Positions 1 through 9,191 of a DNA stretch of 62,820 nucleotides are shown here, in pieces (the stretch's first letter is position 1; every line of letters starts with the position of its first letter). Under the pieces are notes generated by a model. The model did no database searches. It saw only the letters and a program-made list of their open reading frames with translations, and was not told the DNA's origin. This DNA comes from UBA1046 sp050945515 (GTDB taxonomy: Bacteria > Bacillota > Clostridia > Saccharofermentanales > DTU023): positions 1 through 62,820 of the forward strand of contig JBMNTB010000010.1 in assembly GCA_050945515.1 (NCBI GenBank), read 5' to 3'. The translations under genes and the position numbers were made by a program.

Positions 1-2
1 AT

Positions 3-1046
3 GAAGACATTCAAGCAGTTTTAATTGCTCCATCAGAAGATATGAAGCTATTATTTGGTGATAGTCCATACTTATGTGAACGTTTCCAAGGTATTTTTAT
101 AACGAATAAGGGCGATTATTTTGTTATTTGTAATCTATTGAGCGTTGATGAATATATTAAGATTGTTGGAGACAATGTGAAAATATTTTCATGGTCAGAC
201 AATGATGGATTTATTAATGCAGTAATTAATGCATGCAAAGAATACGATTTAATAAACGCAAGAATTGGCGTAAATAACACTGTGCGTGCATTCAATATAG
301 CGTCTCTTTGTTTACATATGCGATGGGATATTGTAGACGCTGTTGATATTTTACATGAAATTAGGATAAAGAAAACGGAAATTGAGCGTCAAGCTCTTAG
401 GGATTCTTCTAGAATAGCTGATCAAGTATTTGAAAAAATTCTACAAGATATTAAGCCCGGAATTACTGAATTAGACATTAAGGATCGATTCTCGCAGTTA
501 TTTAAAGAGGCGGGAGCAACAAACAGTTATAGTTTAGTGGCTTCAGGAAAGAAATCAGCTTTACCGCATTATAGTGGTACAGAAAAAGAACTCAAGTATG
601 GAGAAGCTATTATTTTAGATTTTGGGTGTGTTTACAATGGTATGTGTTCTGATATAACAAGAACAATATTTATTGGAAAGACTTCTGATGAGCAGAGACA
701 AATATATAATATCGTGAAAAAAGCAAATCAAGCCGCCGAGGATATAGTTAACCCTGGTACTTTTATTCCAGACATTGATAAAATTGCACGAGATATCATT
801 TCAAATGCGGGCTATGCAGATTATTTCCCAACTCGTTTAGGTCATGGAATTGGATATTCAATACATGAAGCGCCAGATATTAAGCAAAGCAATATTAGAT
901 GCTTAGAACCTGGTATGGCATTTTCTATTGAGCCTGGTATATATTTGCCATCAAAGTTTGGAGTCAGGATTGAAGATATTGTTCTTGTAACAGAAAAAGG
1001 TAAAGAAGTGCTAAATAAAGCTACAAAAAAACTTTTAATCGTATAA
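3..1046 (+). CDS. M24 family (Xaa-Pro dipeptidase/aminopeptidase-like) metallopeptidase, 5' end outside window
   Basis: The reading frame is open from base 3, and residues before the first in-window Met (base 42) continue a creatinase-type N-terminal domain, so the true start lies upstream of the window. The C-terminal pita-bread domain carries all five expected metal ligands. Counting from the Met at 42 they are Asp193 and Asp204 (in LDFG...SDITRT), His268 (GHGIGYSIHE), Glu297 (SIEPG) and Glu311 (RIEDIV). The family cleaves Xaa-Pro bonds with two Mn/Co/Zn ions in the cytoplasm. It is the first visible gene of a plus-strand unit with hyuA (18-bp gap), hyuB, a Cgl0159-like gene and a proC-like gene, so an imidodipeptide or related amide substrate fits, but this is inference. 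Prolidase cannot be separated from aminopeptidase P without the N-terminus. Confidence 0.85.
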   Translation, partial: EDIQAVLIAPSEDMKLLFGDSPYLCERFQGIFITNKGDYFVICNLLSVDEYIKIVGDNVKIFSWSDNDGFINAVINACKEYDLINARIGVNNTVRAFNIASLCLHMRWDIVDAVDILHEIRIKKTEIERQALRDSSRIADQVFEKILQDIKPGITELDIKDRFSQLFKEAGATNSYSLVASGKKSALPHYSGTEKELKYGEAIILDFGCVYNGMCSDITRTIFIGKTSDEQRQIYNIVKKANQAAEDIVNPGTFIPDIDKIARDIISNAGYADYFPTRLGHGIGYSIHEAPDIKQSNIRCLEPGMAFSIEPGIYLPSKFGVRIEDIVLVTEKGKEVLNKATKKLLIV

Positions 1047-1064
1047 AACACAAAGGAGATCGTT

Positions 1065-3101
1065 ATGTCTAAATTTAGAATTTCAGCCGATATAGGTGGA
1101 ACATTTACTGATGTTGTTTTTTACAATATAGATACACAGGAATACCATGAAGGTAAGACTTTGACAACAACAGATAACCTTTCACGCGGAATAATTTCGT
1201 GCATAGACGAGATTATATCAAATTATGAGGATATTGACTTTTTTGTACATGGTACTACTTCTGGTCTAAATGCAGTCTTAGAAAGGCAAGGCTCAAAAGT
1301 AGCATTAATTACTACTAAGGGATTTAAAGATGTCTATCATATTGCTCGCGGAAACCGTTCTGACATGTATGATCTTTTTTTTCAACGGAATTTACCTTTG
1401 CTCGAAAGGCAAGATGTTTTTGAAATTGAAGAGCGAATTTTAGCAGACGGCAGTGAGTTAACTCCAATCAATATAAGAGAGCTTGAACAAATTATTAAGC
1501 AAATCTACGAAATAGGCTATAAATCGATTGCTGTTTGTTTGATTAATTCTTATTGTAATCCAAAACATGAATTAGAAATTGGTTGCTATCTTGAAGAAAG
1601 AACTGAGATTTCTTATTCATTGTCATGTGATATTGCGCCGGAATGGAGAGAATATGAAAGAACCAGCACCACAATTCTAAATGCATATATATCACCAATT
1701 GTTGAAAATTATTTATCATCTTTAGAAAGAGAGATGCATTCAAAAGGTTATAAAGGTGAAATATTTATTATGCAATCTGGCGGAGGAGTAATTTCATCTA
1801 CTAAGGCAAAGAAAAGCCCAATATTGACTTTATTATCTGGGCCCGTTGGTGGTGCTGTTGGCAATAGTATACTCTGCAAGACATTTGAAAACAAAAATAT
1901 TATTGGTGTAGATATGGGAGGCACAAGCTATGATGTAAGCATGATAGTTAATGGTGATCCCGATGTTTCTAACGAAACATCATTAGAAGGATTTCCTTTA
2001 CTTGTTCCTATGATTAATATTTATACTATTGGTGCTGGCGGAGGATCAATTGCATGGTTGGAGGGTGGAGGTTTACGAGTAGGACCAATAAGCGCAGGGG
2101 CTAATCCTGGGCCAGCTTGCTATGGGATAGGAGGTGAAGACGCAACGATTACGGATGCCAACTTAGTCCTTGGTCGGATTGACGAAGAGGGTTTTTTGGG
2201 CGGTAAAATGTTGTTAGATAAGAATAAATCGTTATCTTCAATTAAAAAACTTGCGAATGCCCTTAACATAAGTGTAATGGAAACAGCAGAAGGCATTTGC
2301 AGAATTGCCGATTCAAAAATGGCAGACGCAATCAGGCAATTGACAATAAGAAAAGGGATTGATCCAAGAGAATTTATTCTTGTTTCATATGGGGGTGCAG
2401 GTTCTATGCATGCTTGCAATACTGCGAAAGAGCTAGGCATATCCACTGTAATTGTTCCTCCAATGCCTGGCATATATTCTGCATGGGGAATGCTTCAAGC
2501 TGATATCCGCCATGATATGGTTAGAACTGTCAAATGTAATGTTCATAATATTGATAGAGAAGAAATAACCAAATTAATTGCTACGATGCGGACTCAAATG
2601 AAACGAGATTTTGAATTTCAAAATATTCCTTCCGAGCGTCAAGAGTATCAAGTTATTGGTGACATGAGGTACTTAGGCCAAGAGTATACACTTAAAATAC
2701 CTATGATGTCTCAGATAATATGTGAAAATGAGATAACTAGAATAATACATTTATTCCATGATGAACACCAACGAATATATGGACATCACAATAAACAAGG
2801 ACAAGTTGAACTTGTAAATATTCGACTTATCGGCAAAGGTATTCTAGATAAAATTAGCCCCACACCAAAACATAAAAAAAGCATTTTCGCAGCTAAGCCA
2901 ACTAAAACGATTTTATCAATATTTGATGGGGAAAAGATTGAAACACCTGTTTTTTTAAGAAAAGACCTTGATTATGGATTTACAGCAATTGGACCAGCGA
3001 TTATTGAGGAACTGACTGCGACTACAGTGGTTATTCCAGGTTATTCATTATATGTTGATAAATATTTGAATCTTGTATTGCGAAAGGAAGGGGAAAAATG
3101 A
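1065..3101 (+). CDS. hyuA: Hydantoinase/5-oxoprolinase subunit A (HyuA family)
   Basis: 678 aa, close to the usual length of N-methylhydantoinase A / oxoprolinase A subunits. It opens with the actin-like ATP-binding signature ADIGGTFTDVV (about residues 8-18) and repeats an ATPase motif near residues 285-295 (VDMGGTSYDVS). The family uses ATP to activate and hydrolyse cyclic amides (5-oxoproline, hydantoins) or carboxylates small ketones, always with a HyuB partner. The ribosome site AAAGGAG lies about 6 nt before ATG. The stop overlaps the start of hyuB, indicating translational coupling. The substrate is not fixed by sequence; neighbouring prolidase-like and proC-like genes make a pyroglutamyl or proline-related cyclic compound the first guess (inference). 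Confidence 0.9.
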   Translation: MSKFRISADIGGTFTDVVFYNIDTQEYHEGKTLTTTDNLSRGIISCIDEIISNYEDIDFFVHGTTSGLNAVLERQGSKVALITTKGFKDVYHIARGNRSDMYDLFFQRNLPLLERQDVFEIEERILADGSELTPINIRELEQIIKQIYEIGYKSIAVCLINSYCNPKHELEIGCYLEERTEISYSLSCDIAPEWREYERTSTTILNAYISPIVENYLSSLEREMHSKGYKGEIFIMQSGGGVISSTKAKKSPILTLLSGPVGGAVGNSILCKTFENKNIIGVDMGGTSYDVSMIVNGDPDVSNETSLEGFPLLVPMINIYTIGAGGGSIAWLEGGGLRVGPISAGANPGPACYGIGGEDATITDANLVLGRIDEEGFLGGKMLLDKNKSLSSIKKLANALNISVMETAEGICRIADSKMADAIRQLTIRKGIDPREFILVSYGGAGSMHACNTAKELGISTVIVPPMPGIYSAWGMLQADIRHDMVRTVKCNVHNIDREEITKLIATMRTQMKRDFEFQNIPSERQEYQVIGDMRYLGQEYTLKIPMMSQIICENEITRIIHLFHDEHQRIYGHHNKQGQVELVNIRLIGKGILDKISPTPKHKKSIFAAKPTKTILSIFDGEKIETPVFLRKDLDYGFTAIGPAIIEELTATTVVIPGYSLYVDKYLNLVLRKEGEK

Positions 3102-4858
3102 TGTGTACACCTGTTTTGAAAGAAAATCCAATAACTACAGAAATAATTCGAAATGCATTTATTTCTATTGCAAGAGAAATGAATGAAAGTCTTTTCCGAA
3201 GTGCATATTCTCCAATCATTTATGAAATGAAAGATTGTGCTGTTGCAATCTTTGATGCAAATCTTAATCCTTTGGGACAATCTCAAGGCGTACCATTATT
3301 CCTAGGTAATTTAGAAGAAACTATAAAAGCCGCCATTGATTATTATGGTGGGAAAGAATACTTTAAACCTGGTGACGTGTACATTATGAATGATTCTTAT
3401 CTAACAGGAACACATTTGAATGACGTCACAATTTTTGCACCATGTTATTATGAAGCATTGCTGGTTGGATTTACGGCAACTAGGGCTCACTGGTTTGATA
3501 TTGGAGCTAAGGACGCTGCGTATTCGATTGATTCCACTTCTATTTTCCAAGAAGGTCTTAGATTGGGACCCCTTAAAATCATTAATCAGGGTTCTCCGAA
3601 TCAGGATCTCATTGATACAATTTGTATGAACAGTCGATTTCCTATCAATGCCCATGGTGATATGAATGCACAAATTGCTGCATGCCATACTGGTGAGGGA
3701 CGCCTAAAGGCTTTAATAGAACGTTTTGGATATGAAACGTTAATGAATTCTGCTCATGACATTTTTATTCAATCTCAATTGTTGGAAGAGGAAGTTGTTT
3801 CCCAGATAAAAGAGGGCGAGTATTATGCTGAGGGGTTTCTAGATAATGATGGTGCTACTAATAATAGAGTTTTTGTGAGAGTTAAAATCACCGTAAAAAG
3901 TGGAAAAATAACCGTTGATCTATCTGATTCAAGTACTATGGCTGTAGGTAGTACAAATTGTGGGAAAGCGCAAGCAATAGCAGCAGTAAGAGTAGCTTAT
4001 AAAATGATTACATTACCGCATGCACCAGTAACAGGAGGTTCTTTTAAGCCGCTGGAAGTTATTGTAAAGCCACGTACTATTTTCGCTGCAGAAGAGCCAG
4101 CTGCGTGCACATGGTATTTTTCTCATCTTGGCTTAACAATTGATCTAATTATTAAGGCATTATCAGATGCATTGCCTAATAATGTTGCTGCCGCACATTA
4201 TGGTGACTCCATGGTTATGTATTTATCGGGATTTAATCCTAAAGATGGAAAATTGTATGCAATTTCTGAACCCACATTGGGAGGATGGGGAGGTACTTGG
4301 TGCCAAGATGGTGGGGATTGTCTCATAAATGTTTGTAATGGTGATTTTAAAAATTTACCCGTTGAGGTATTTGAGTCACTTTATCCCATGAAAATTAATA
4401 AATTAGAAATACGTAGGAATTCTGGTGGCCCAGGCAAATTTCGAGGTGGAAATGGGTTAATAAAAATGTTTTCTTCATTAGCTGAGGAAGCTCATCTTAG
4501 AACGTGGTTTGAAAGAACGCAATGTCCTGCGTGGGGTGTCCATGGCGGTAAAGATGGACTACCACCGGAAGTAACTGTGAATCACGGCGGTAAACAAATT
4601 GCAGTGGGCTTAGAAAAAGTAAATGATTTTCTTATTAAAAAGGGATGGGAAGTTGTTATTAAGACGGGTGGTGGTGGTGGTTATGGTAATCCTCTACTAA
4701 GAAGTCCTGAATTAGTCGCTAAGGACGTAAATCAAGATTATGTCAGTAAAGAGTTTGCTAAAACTGAGTATGGGGTGGTGCTTACGTATAATGGAGAAGT
4801 TGATCAACACGCAACTCAAATTGAACGAAAAAAGAGATTGGGATTTGACAAGGTATGA
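3098..4858 (+). CDS. hyuB: Hydantoinase/5-oxoprolinase subunit B (HyuB family)
   Basis: 586 aa of the HyuB family. The N-terminus (ENPITTEIIRNAFISIAREM) matches the start of hydantoinase B subunits. The family's Gly-rich segments are present, including GGWGGTW (about residues 391-397), RRNSGGPGKFRGG near residues 445-457, and KTGGGGGYGNP close to the end, a standard C-terminal HyuB signature. The start overlaps the hyuA stop (ATGA type), with AGGAAGGGG just upstream. HyuB supplies the second half of the ATP-dependent cyclic-amidase. Length is within the normal range and no truncation is seen. Confidence 0.9.
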   Translation: MMCTPVLKENPITTEIIRNAFISIAREMNESLFRSAYSPIIYEMKDCAVAIFDANLNPLGQSQGVPLFLGNLEETIKAAIDYYGGKEYFKPGDVYIMNDSYLTGTHLNDVTIFAPCYYEALLVGFTATRAHWFDIGAKDAAYSIDSTSIFQEGLRLGPLKIINQGSPNQDLIDTICMNSRFPINAHGDMNAQIAACHTGEGRLKALIERFGYETLMNSAHDIFIQSQLLEEEVVSQIKEGEYYAEGFLDNDGATNNRVFVRVKITVKSGKITVDLSDSSTMAVGSTNCGKAQAIAAVRVAYKMITLPHAPVTGGSFKPLEVIVKPRTIFAAEEPAACTWYFSHLGLTIDLIIKALSDALPNNVAAAHYGDSMVMYLSGFNPKDGKLYAISEPTLGGWGGTWCQDGGDCLINVCNGDFKNLPVEVFESLYPMKINKLEIRRNSGGPGKFRGGNGLIKMFSSLAEEAHLRTWFERTQCPAWGVHGGKDGLPPEVTVNHGGKQIAVGLEKVNDFLIKKGWEVVIKTGGGGGYGNPLLRSPELVAKDVNQDYVSKEFAKTEYGVVLTYNGEVDQHATQIERKKRLGFDKV

Positions 4859-4916
4859 GCATTGATTTCTACGGGAAAATAGATTTTAGAAATCCTAAAA
4901 AATGAGAGGTCTAACA

Positions 4917-5915
4917 ATGTTTGATTATAATTTTGATTATAATAATTTTTTAAACACGGACACTTTTTTAAAAATTAGTGAGATGAAGACCCTTTATCCA
5001 GAACGGATCCAATCTGAAGCTGATGCCCGTCCTCGATTTAGTATCAATAAGAATAAACTAATAATTGTTGCTGCAGATCACAATGCGCGCATGATTTGTG
5101 GATACAGGAATAATCCAATTCGTCTTGCAAATCGACAAGAGTATCTATCTAGACTGATACGAGTTCTGCTTAGTCCTTTAGTTACAGGGGTTGAAAGTAC
5201 ACCTGATATAATAGAAGACCTTTTCGCTATAAATATTTTATTAAAAGCTGAATATGGTATTGATATTCTGCGAGATCGCGTTTTGATTGGAACAATTAAT
5301 AGAGGCGGATTAAAGGGCAGCGTTTGGGAAATGGATGATCGCCCTTGTTGTTTCACGCTTGAACGCATTAAAGCTTTGGGCTTAAACGGTGCAAAATTTA
5401 TGTTACGACTAAACCCGTATCAGGATGATTGTAGATACACTTTGACTTATTGTTCCGATGCCATTAATGAGGCTTTTAATTTAGGTACAAATATTTTTAT
5501 TGAAATATTGTTTGTGGAAGGAGATGAGGAAATAGGTTATACAATTAATAAAGATGTTGAAAGCATAGTAAAATCTGTAGGAGTTGTTTCAGCTTTAGGA
5601 TGTTCTTCTTTAAATAAGTATTTAGAACTTCCAATTAATAAAAACTATATTGATACTGTTACGGCATCTACCTGCCCGGTACTAGTAGTTCCAGATGAAC
5701 GAGAGTTTGAGGATTTAGAAGTTGTTAGGGAGTATACCGAGCAATCTAGTTTATCAAAACAAGTTAAGGGCATCTTATTAGGACGAAATGTACTTTTTTC
5801 TGATAGTGATCCAGTTGTTATAGCACATGCTATTGCATGCGGCTGGCAATTTGGTCTTAGCTTATCTGATTCAATGATTCACGCAAAGGAATTAAACATT
5901 TTAGAATGTATTTGA
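4917..5915 (+). CDS. Cgl0159-like (beta/alpha)8-barrel protein, possible aldolase
   Basis: 332 aa when started at ATG 4917, which has GAGAGG 7 nt upstream; the in-frame ATG at 4902 has no ribosome site. The sequence resembles the Cgl0159/DeoC-LacD-like TIM-barrel family. Recognisable segments are IIVAADHNAR (strand 1), TPDIIEDLF, IGTINRGGLKGSVWEMDDR, GAKFMLRLNP, a strand ending IFIEILFVEG, and VKGILLGRNVLF near the C-terminus. Relatives occur beside sugar and inositol catabolism genes in Actinobacteria, but no reaction is established for them to my knowledge. It lies 58 bp after hyuB and 39 bp before a proC-like gene in the same direction, so it probably acts on a product of the same pathway (inference). 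Family call fairly sure; function open. Confidence 0.7.
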   Translation: MFDYNFDYNNFLNTDTFLKISEMKTLYPERIQSEADARPRFSINKNKLIIVAADHNARMICGYRNNPIRLANRQEYLSRLIRVLLSPLVTGVESTPDIIEDLFAINILLKAEYGIDILRDRVLIGTINRGGLKGSVWEMDDRPCCFTLERIKALGLNGAKFMLRLNPYQDDCRYTLTYCSDAINEAFNLGTNIFIEILFVEGDEEIGYTINKDVESIVKSVGVVSALGCSSLNKYLELPINKNYIDTVTASTCPVLVVPDEREFEDLEVVREYTEQSSLSKQVKGILLGRNVLFSDSDPVVIAHAIACGWQFGLSLSDSMIHAKELNILECI

Positions 5916-5954
5916 TTCATTAATAATCTTATTTCTATTACTTGAGGTGTAAAG

Positions 5955-6812
5955 ATGGATAATAATGAGAATGTCGCTTTTATTGGTAGTGGTGTGATGG
6001 GAACAGCATTAGCAACTGCTGCAGCTAGATCCATAAAAGCAGATCGCATTATGGTAACTGATGTAGAACAAGAGAAAGCACTAAATCTAAGCAAGGCTTT
6101 AGGATGTTTAACAGGAACAAATAATGAAGCAGTAGAACGATCAAAATATTTAGTTTTTTGTGTCAAGCCACAATTTTTGATATCTACTTTAAATGAAATT
6201 AAAAAAACCGTTCAATCGTGCTTATTAAAAGGACTAGAAAAGGTAATTGTATCAATTGTAGCCGGCATAGATAGCCAAATATATTTTGATAATCTTTGTG
6301 CTGCTGGCATGCACTTACCAATTATTCGCATGCTGCCCAATACAGCTTGTCTAATAGGGAAAGGATACACTCTGATTTTGGATGATGGGCGACATTCTCC
6401 AGAGCATCGTATAGCCATTGAGACTATATTAAAATATTCAGGTGACTTCTATACTTTGCCACCAAGTCGCTTTGTTGCTGGAACTGTATTAACCTCAACA
6501 TCCCCTGCATTTGTGACAATGTTTGTTTCTTCACTTGCAGATGGAGGTGTATATAATGGTTTGATGCGCTCAGAAGCAAAAAAATTAGCTCTACAAGGTA
6601 TTCTGAGTACAGTACAATTGATGATTGATATTGACAAACATCCTGAGCAATTGAAAGATGAAGTTTGCTCCCCTGGTGGACCAGCAATATTTGGAGTTAA
6701 ATCTTTAGAAGATACAGGATTCCGTAAAAGTGTGATCAATGCTGTTGTCACAGCATATGCTCGTTTTGGTGACATGGAAAACTTTTCTGGTGTTAAATCT
6801 ACGGGGAAATAA
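5955..6812 (+). CDS. proC: Pyrroline-5-carboxylate reductase-like protein (ProC family)
   Basis: 285 aa, the usual P5CR length. The N-terminal Rossmann motif is AFIGSGVMGTALA (about residues 9-21). VFCVKPQ and SIVAGI follow in the expected order, and the C-terminal helical domain carries GGVYNGLMRSEAKKLALQ. P5CR reduces 1-pyrroline-5-carboxylate to proline with NAD(P)H. The C-terminal signature normally reads SPGGTT, but here it is SPGGPA, so substrate specificity could differ. Last gene of the left plus-strand unit; a strong hairpin follows at 6869-6898. Its AT-rich composition matches its neighbours. Confidence 0.85.
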   Translation: MDNNENVAFIGSGVMGTALATAAARSIKADRIMVTDVEQEKALNLSKALGCLTGTNNEAVERSKYLVFCVKPQFLISTLNEIKKTVQSCLLKGLEKVIVSIVAGIDSQIYFDNLCAAGMHLPIIRMLPNTACLIGKGYTLILDDGRHSPEHRIAIETILKYSGDFYTLPPSRFVAGTVLTSTSPAFVTMFVSSLADGGVYNGLMRSEAKKLALQGILSTVQLMIDIDKHPEQLKDEVCSPGGPAIFGVKSLEDTGFRKSVINAVVTAYARFGDMENFSGVKSTGK

Positions 6813-6868
6813 TATATAGTCGGCCTAATGGAAATTTCGGCTACCAAAGGAACAATGGCTCATCTCAT

Positions 6869-6898
6869 GCTGCGGCGGAACGCATGCTCCGCCGCAGC
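6869..6898 (+). terminator. GC-rich hairpin after proC, probable transcription terminator
   Basis: A perfect 11-bp stem (GCTGCGGCGGA with its complement) closes an 8-nt loop in the 157-bp gap between convergent genes. There is no clear T-run on either side, so it may act as a bidirectional or stem-only terminator. It is much richer in GC than its surroundings. Confidence 0.55.
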
Positions 6899-6969
6899 GT
6901 AATATACACTAGCAAGGTAAAGAGATTCTGTGATGACAACATTAAACCAAAGAGAGCTAGATATAGGTC

Positions 6970-7755
6970 TTAAATTTTTCTTTCTAAACCTGTACGCTCA
7001 TAATAAGAATCAGGAATATCTTTAGGATCTTTATACATGACCATCTCACACCGCCCGCTGTTGTCTGAGATCGTAGGTACATTCATAATAAAAAGTGGCC
7101 ATCCAAACCATTTATACCACCCAAATTCCCACATGGTTGTACAATTAAGACAGTAACACTGAAACCCTTCTTTGTTGTAACTTCTCTTATCAGGGGAATC
7201 CAATTTTTGAACCTCATCAGCACATTCTGTAATTAGCCAACCACCACTATTGCATCTGTCGAGAATAAAAGTAATTTTCTTATCATCCTCTTCCCAAATT
7301 TGATCACCATTATCATGAAGAGCTTGCCATAAAGTTGCTCTGTTTTCCAAAAAGTCTTCAAATGGGAAATCTTTGTAACTAGCATCTCCTTTTTTGAAAG
7401 CTTCCATCCATTCATGTAAACATGGCGGATAGCACCATAATGCATAATCTTCCATACATTGGAATATTGCTTCATCTGGTGCATGTTTCTTAAAATTTCG
7501 TAATGTTTGGTTTACCCAACGAACTGCAAAATGATGAAAAGCGGTTTTCTTTTCTACATTAATATGATGTAGTTTTAAGGCTTCTTCGATATTGCCAGAC
7601 AATATTGCTTCTTCCAAGCGGTCAATATTACGACGACTTAGATTATCCTTAATTTCCTCTAGTTTTTTTGTATACATTTTTTTCTCCATATCCTCTTGAC
7701 CTCTTTCTAAATAATGATTGCATAATCCATGTATTTTGGGATTTGTGTCTACCAT
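6970..7755 (-). CDS. Unrecognised Cys/Trp-rich protein coupled to a Gfo/Idh/MocA oxidoreductase
   Basis: 261 aa. I do not recognise the family. ATG 7755 is supported by GGAGG 9 nt upstream and overlaps the stop of the upstream oxidoreductase gene (ATGGTAG), implying translational coupling. The N-terminal third is charged and helical. The middle and C-terminal parts hold many cysteines and tryptophans: CMEDYALWCYPPC (about residues 109-121), DRCNSGGWLITEC, and CYCLNCTTMWEFGW followed by NVPTISDNSGRCEM. No signal peptide or membrane helix is evident, so a cytoplasmic enzyme or metal-binding protein is plausible. The coupling suggests it acts with the neighbouring NAD-dependent dehydrogenase (inference). 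AT-rich like the rest of the left region. Confidence 0.75.
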   Translation of the reverse strand: MVDTNPKIHGLCNHYLERGQEDMEKKMYTKKLEEIKDNLSRRNIDRLEEAILSGNIEEALKLHHINVEKKTAFHHFAVRWVNQTLRNFKKHAPDEAIFQCMEDYALWCYPPCLHEWMEAFKKGDASYKDFPFEDFLENRATLWQALHDNGDQIWEEDDKKITFILDRCNSGGWLITECADEVQKLDSPDKRSYNKEGFQCYCLNCTTMWEFGWYKWFGWPLFIMNVPTISDNSGRCEMVMYKDPKDIPDSYYERTGLERKI

Positions 7756-8825
7756 TTATTTTTTCCTCCGTAATGGCTTTTATCTACAATTGGGAACTTA
7801 ATTGGAATCCCCTTATCACTTGACTGATAAATTGCCCTTATAAACTCTAAAGTCCGTCTACCTTCATGCCCATTTACTGCAGGTTCACGGTCTTCTTGTA
7901 TTGCTTCAATAAAATCCAGCAACTGTCTTCTATGATTTTCTGTAGAATTATAACCAGCCTTAGTGGCTGTATCTCCTGAACTCACTGGTGTTGATGAAAT
8001 AAAGTGCTCCTCTTTATCACCATCGACTTTCCATTCAACAATTGATTCTTCGACTAACTTAATAGTTCCTTTCTCGCCATGTATCTCTAAATATCGAGGG
8101 TAACCTGGACGAATGGAGGTACCGCTTTGGAGAGTACCAATAGCACCGTTCTTGAATTTAAAACTAGCGTTAGCTATATCATCAACTTCAATATTAGAAT
8201 GGATTGTAGTCATATAGCGGCCATAAATGTCATTTACATCACCAGCAAAATAAAGCATTAAATCAATAAAATGTATTGTTTGACTTATTAAAGATCCTCC
8301 CCCTTCACCTTCCCAGGTCCCTCTCCAGGCGCCAGAGGCATAATATTGATCACTTCTATAACATTTCCCTGAGCAATCAATTGATATTAGTTTTCCTAAT
8401 CGATTCTTATCTAATGTATCTTTTATCAATTGAGCTTGATCCATAAATCGATACATTGAAATAACACCAAACTTAACATTTGCTGATCTACAAGCCTCAA
8501 TCATTCTATCTGCAGAAATACAGTTAATTGATATTGGCTTTTCACACATAACATGTTTACCAGATAAAGAAGCGGCAATTACAATTTCTTCATGAGAAGA
8601 GGGAGGTGTAACTACGCAGACTGCATCCAATCCTTTGTGATTCAAAAGATCATTGTAATTAAAATAGCAGTGTGGAATCTCAAATTGTTTACTGAACTTA
8701 AGTGCTACTTCTTGATTAATATCGCAACACGCTACCAATTCTGCGTCAGGGATGTCTTTCAAAGCACCTGCATTGAGGGGCCCTGCCATACCTGCCCCTA
8801 TAATCCCAAATCTAACTTTTTCCAT
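7749..8825 (-). CDS. Gfo/Idh/MocA family NAD(P)-dependent oxidoreductase
   Basis: 358 aa, normal for the family. N-terminal Rossmann fold with FGIIGAGMAGPLNAGAL (about residues 6-22). The family's CEKPIS motif holds the catalytic Lys, and the C-terminal alpha/beta domain includes GEGGGSLISQTIHFIDLMLYF, where the His-Asp pair is typical. Such enzymes oxidise or reduce sugars, inositols or related polyols with NAD(P). AGGAG lies 9 nt before ATG. It is the first gene of a two-gene minus-strand unit behind the promoter at 8877-8905, coupled to the unknown 261-aa protein. The substrate cannot be told from sequence. Confidence 0.9.
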   Translation of the reverse strand: MEKVRFGIIGAGMAGPLNAGALKDIPDAELVACCDINQEVALKFSKQFEIPHCYFNYNDLLNHKGLDAVCVVTPPSSHEEIVIAASLSGKHVMCEKPISINCISADRMIEACRSANVKFGVISMYRFMDQAQLIKDTLDKNRLGKLISIDCSGKCYRSDQYYASGAWRGTWEGEGGGSLISQTIHFIDLMLYFAGDVNDIYGRYMTTIHSNIEVDDIANASFKFKNGAIGTLQSGTSIRPGYPRYLEIHGEKGTIKLVEESIVEWKVDGDKEEHFISSTPVSSGDTATKAGYNSTENHRRQLLDFIEAIQEDREPAVNGHEGRRTLEFIRAIYQSSDKGIPIKFPIVDKSHYGGKNKW

Positions 8826-8876
8826 ATGAATTATCTCCTAAATATATTTAAATTATCTAAAAAATATATTTTCCAT

Positions 8877-8905
8877 ATTTTAACATTAGCTTAGTTGTTT
8901 TACAA
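8877..8905 (-). promoter_or_regulatory. Probable sigma-A promoter of the oxidoreductase operon
   Basis: Reading the minus strand, TTGTAA at 8905-8900, a 17-nt spacer and TAAAAT at 8882-8877 fit a housekeeping promoter, giving a leader of roughly 45 nt before ATG 8825. The rest of the 8826-9191 gap is AT-rich with no gene visible apart from the hairpin at 9099-9130. Confidence 0.55.
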
Positions 8906-9098
8906 GTGACCAAATTAACAAGTAAAATGCTAATTGATTTGAGAAAAGTCCTTCGCTATCTATCATCCTCGTTTTTTATCGGTATCAGGTTAGATGATGT
9001 GATTTTCAACTGGTTAAGTGGTATCAGAATACAACCGATGGGCTGGTACCAATAAATCGAGGCAAGTATTTGTCCATTGCCACGCCCGACGCACCAAA

Positions 9099-9130
9099 CA
9101 AGATCGTAGTTCCGAAAAACTACGATCTTG
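9099..9130 (-). terminator. Perfect 13-bp hairpin downstream of oppA, probable operon terminator
   Basis: CAAGATCGTAGTT and its exact complement enclose a 6-nt loop, 62 bp beyond the oppA stop on the minus strand. The following T-run is poor (TTGTTT). It shares the core AAACTACGATCT with the terminator of the lyase gene at 19883-19922, at the other end of the peptide operon. Confidence 0.6.
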
Positions 9131-9191
9131 CTACTTTATGAGGGGTTTATTTAACTTTTATTAAAATATTGCAATTTTTTGTTATATAGAA

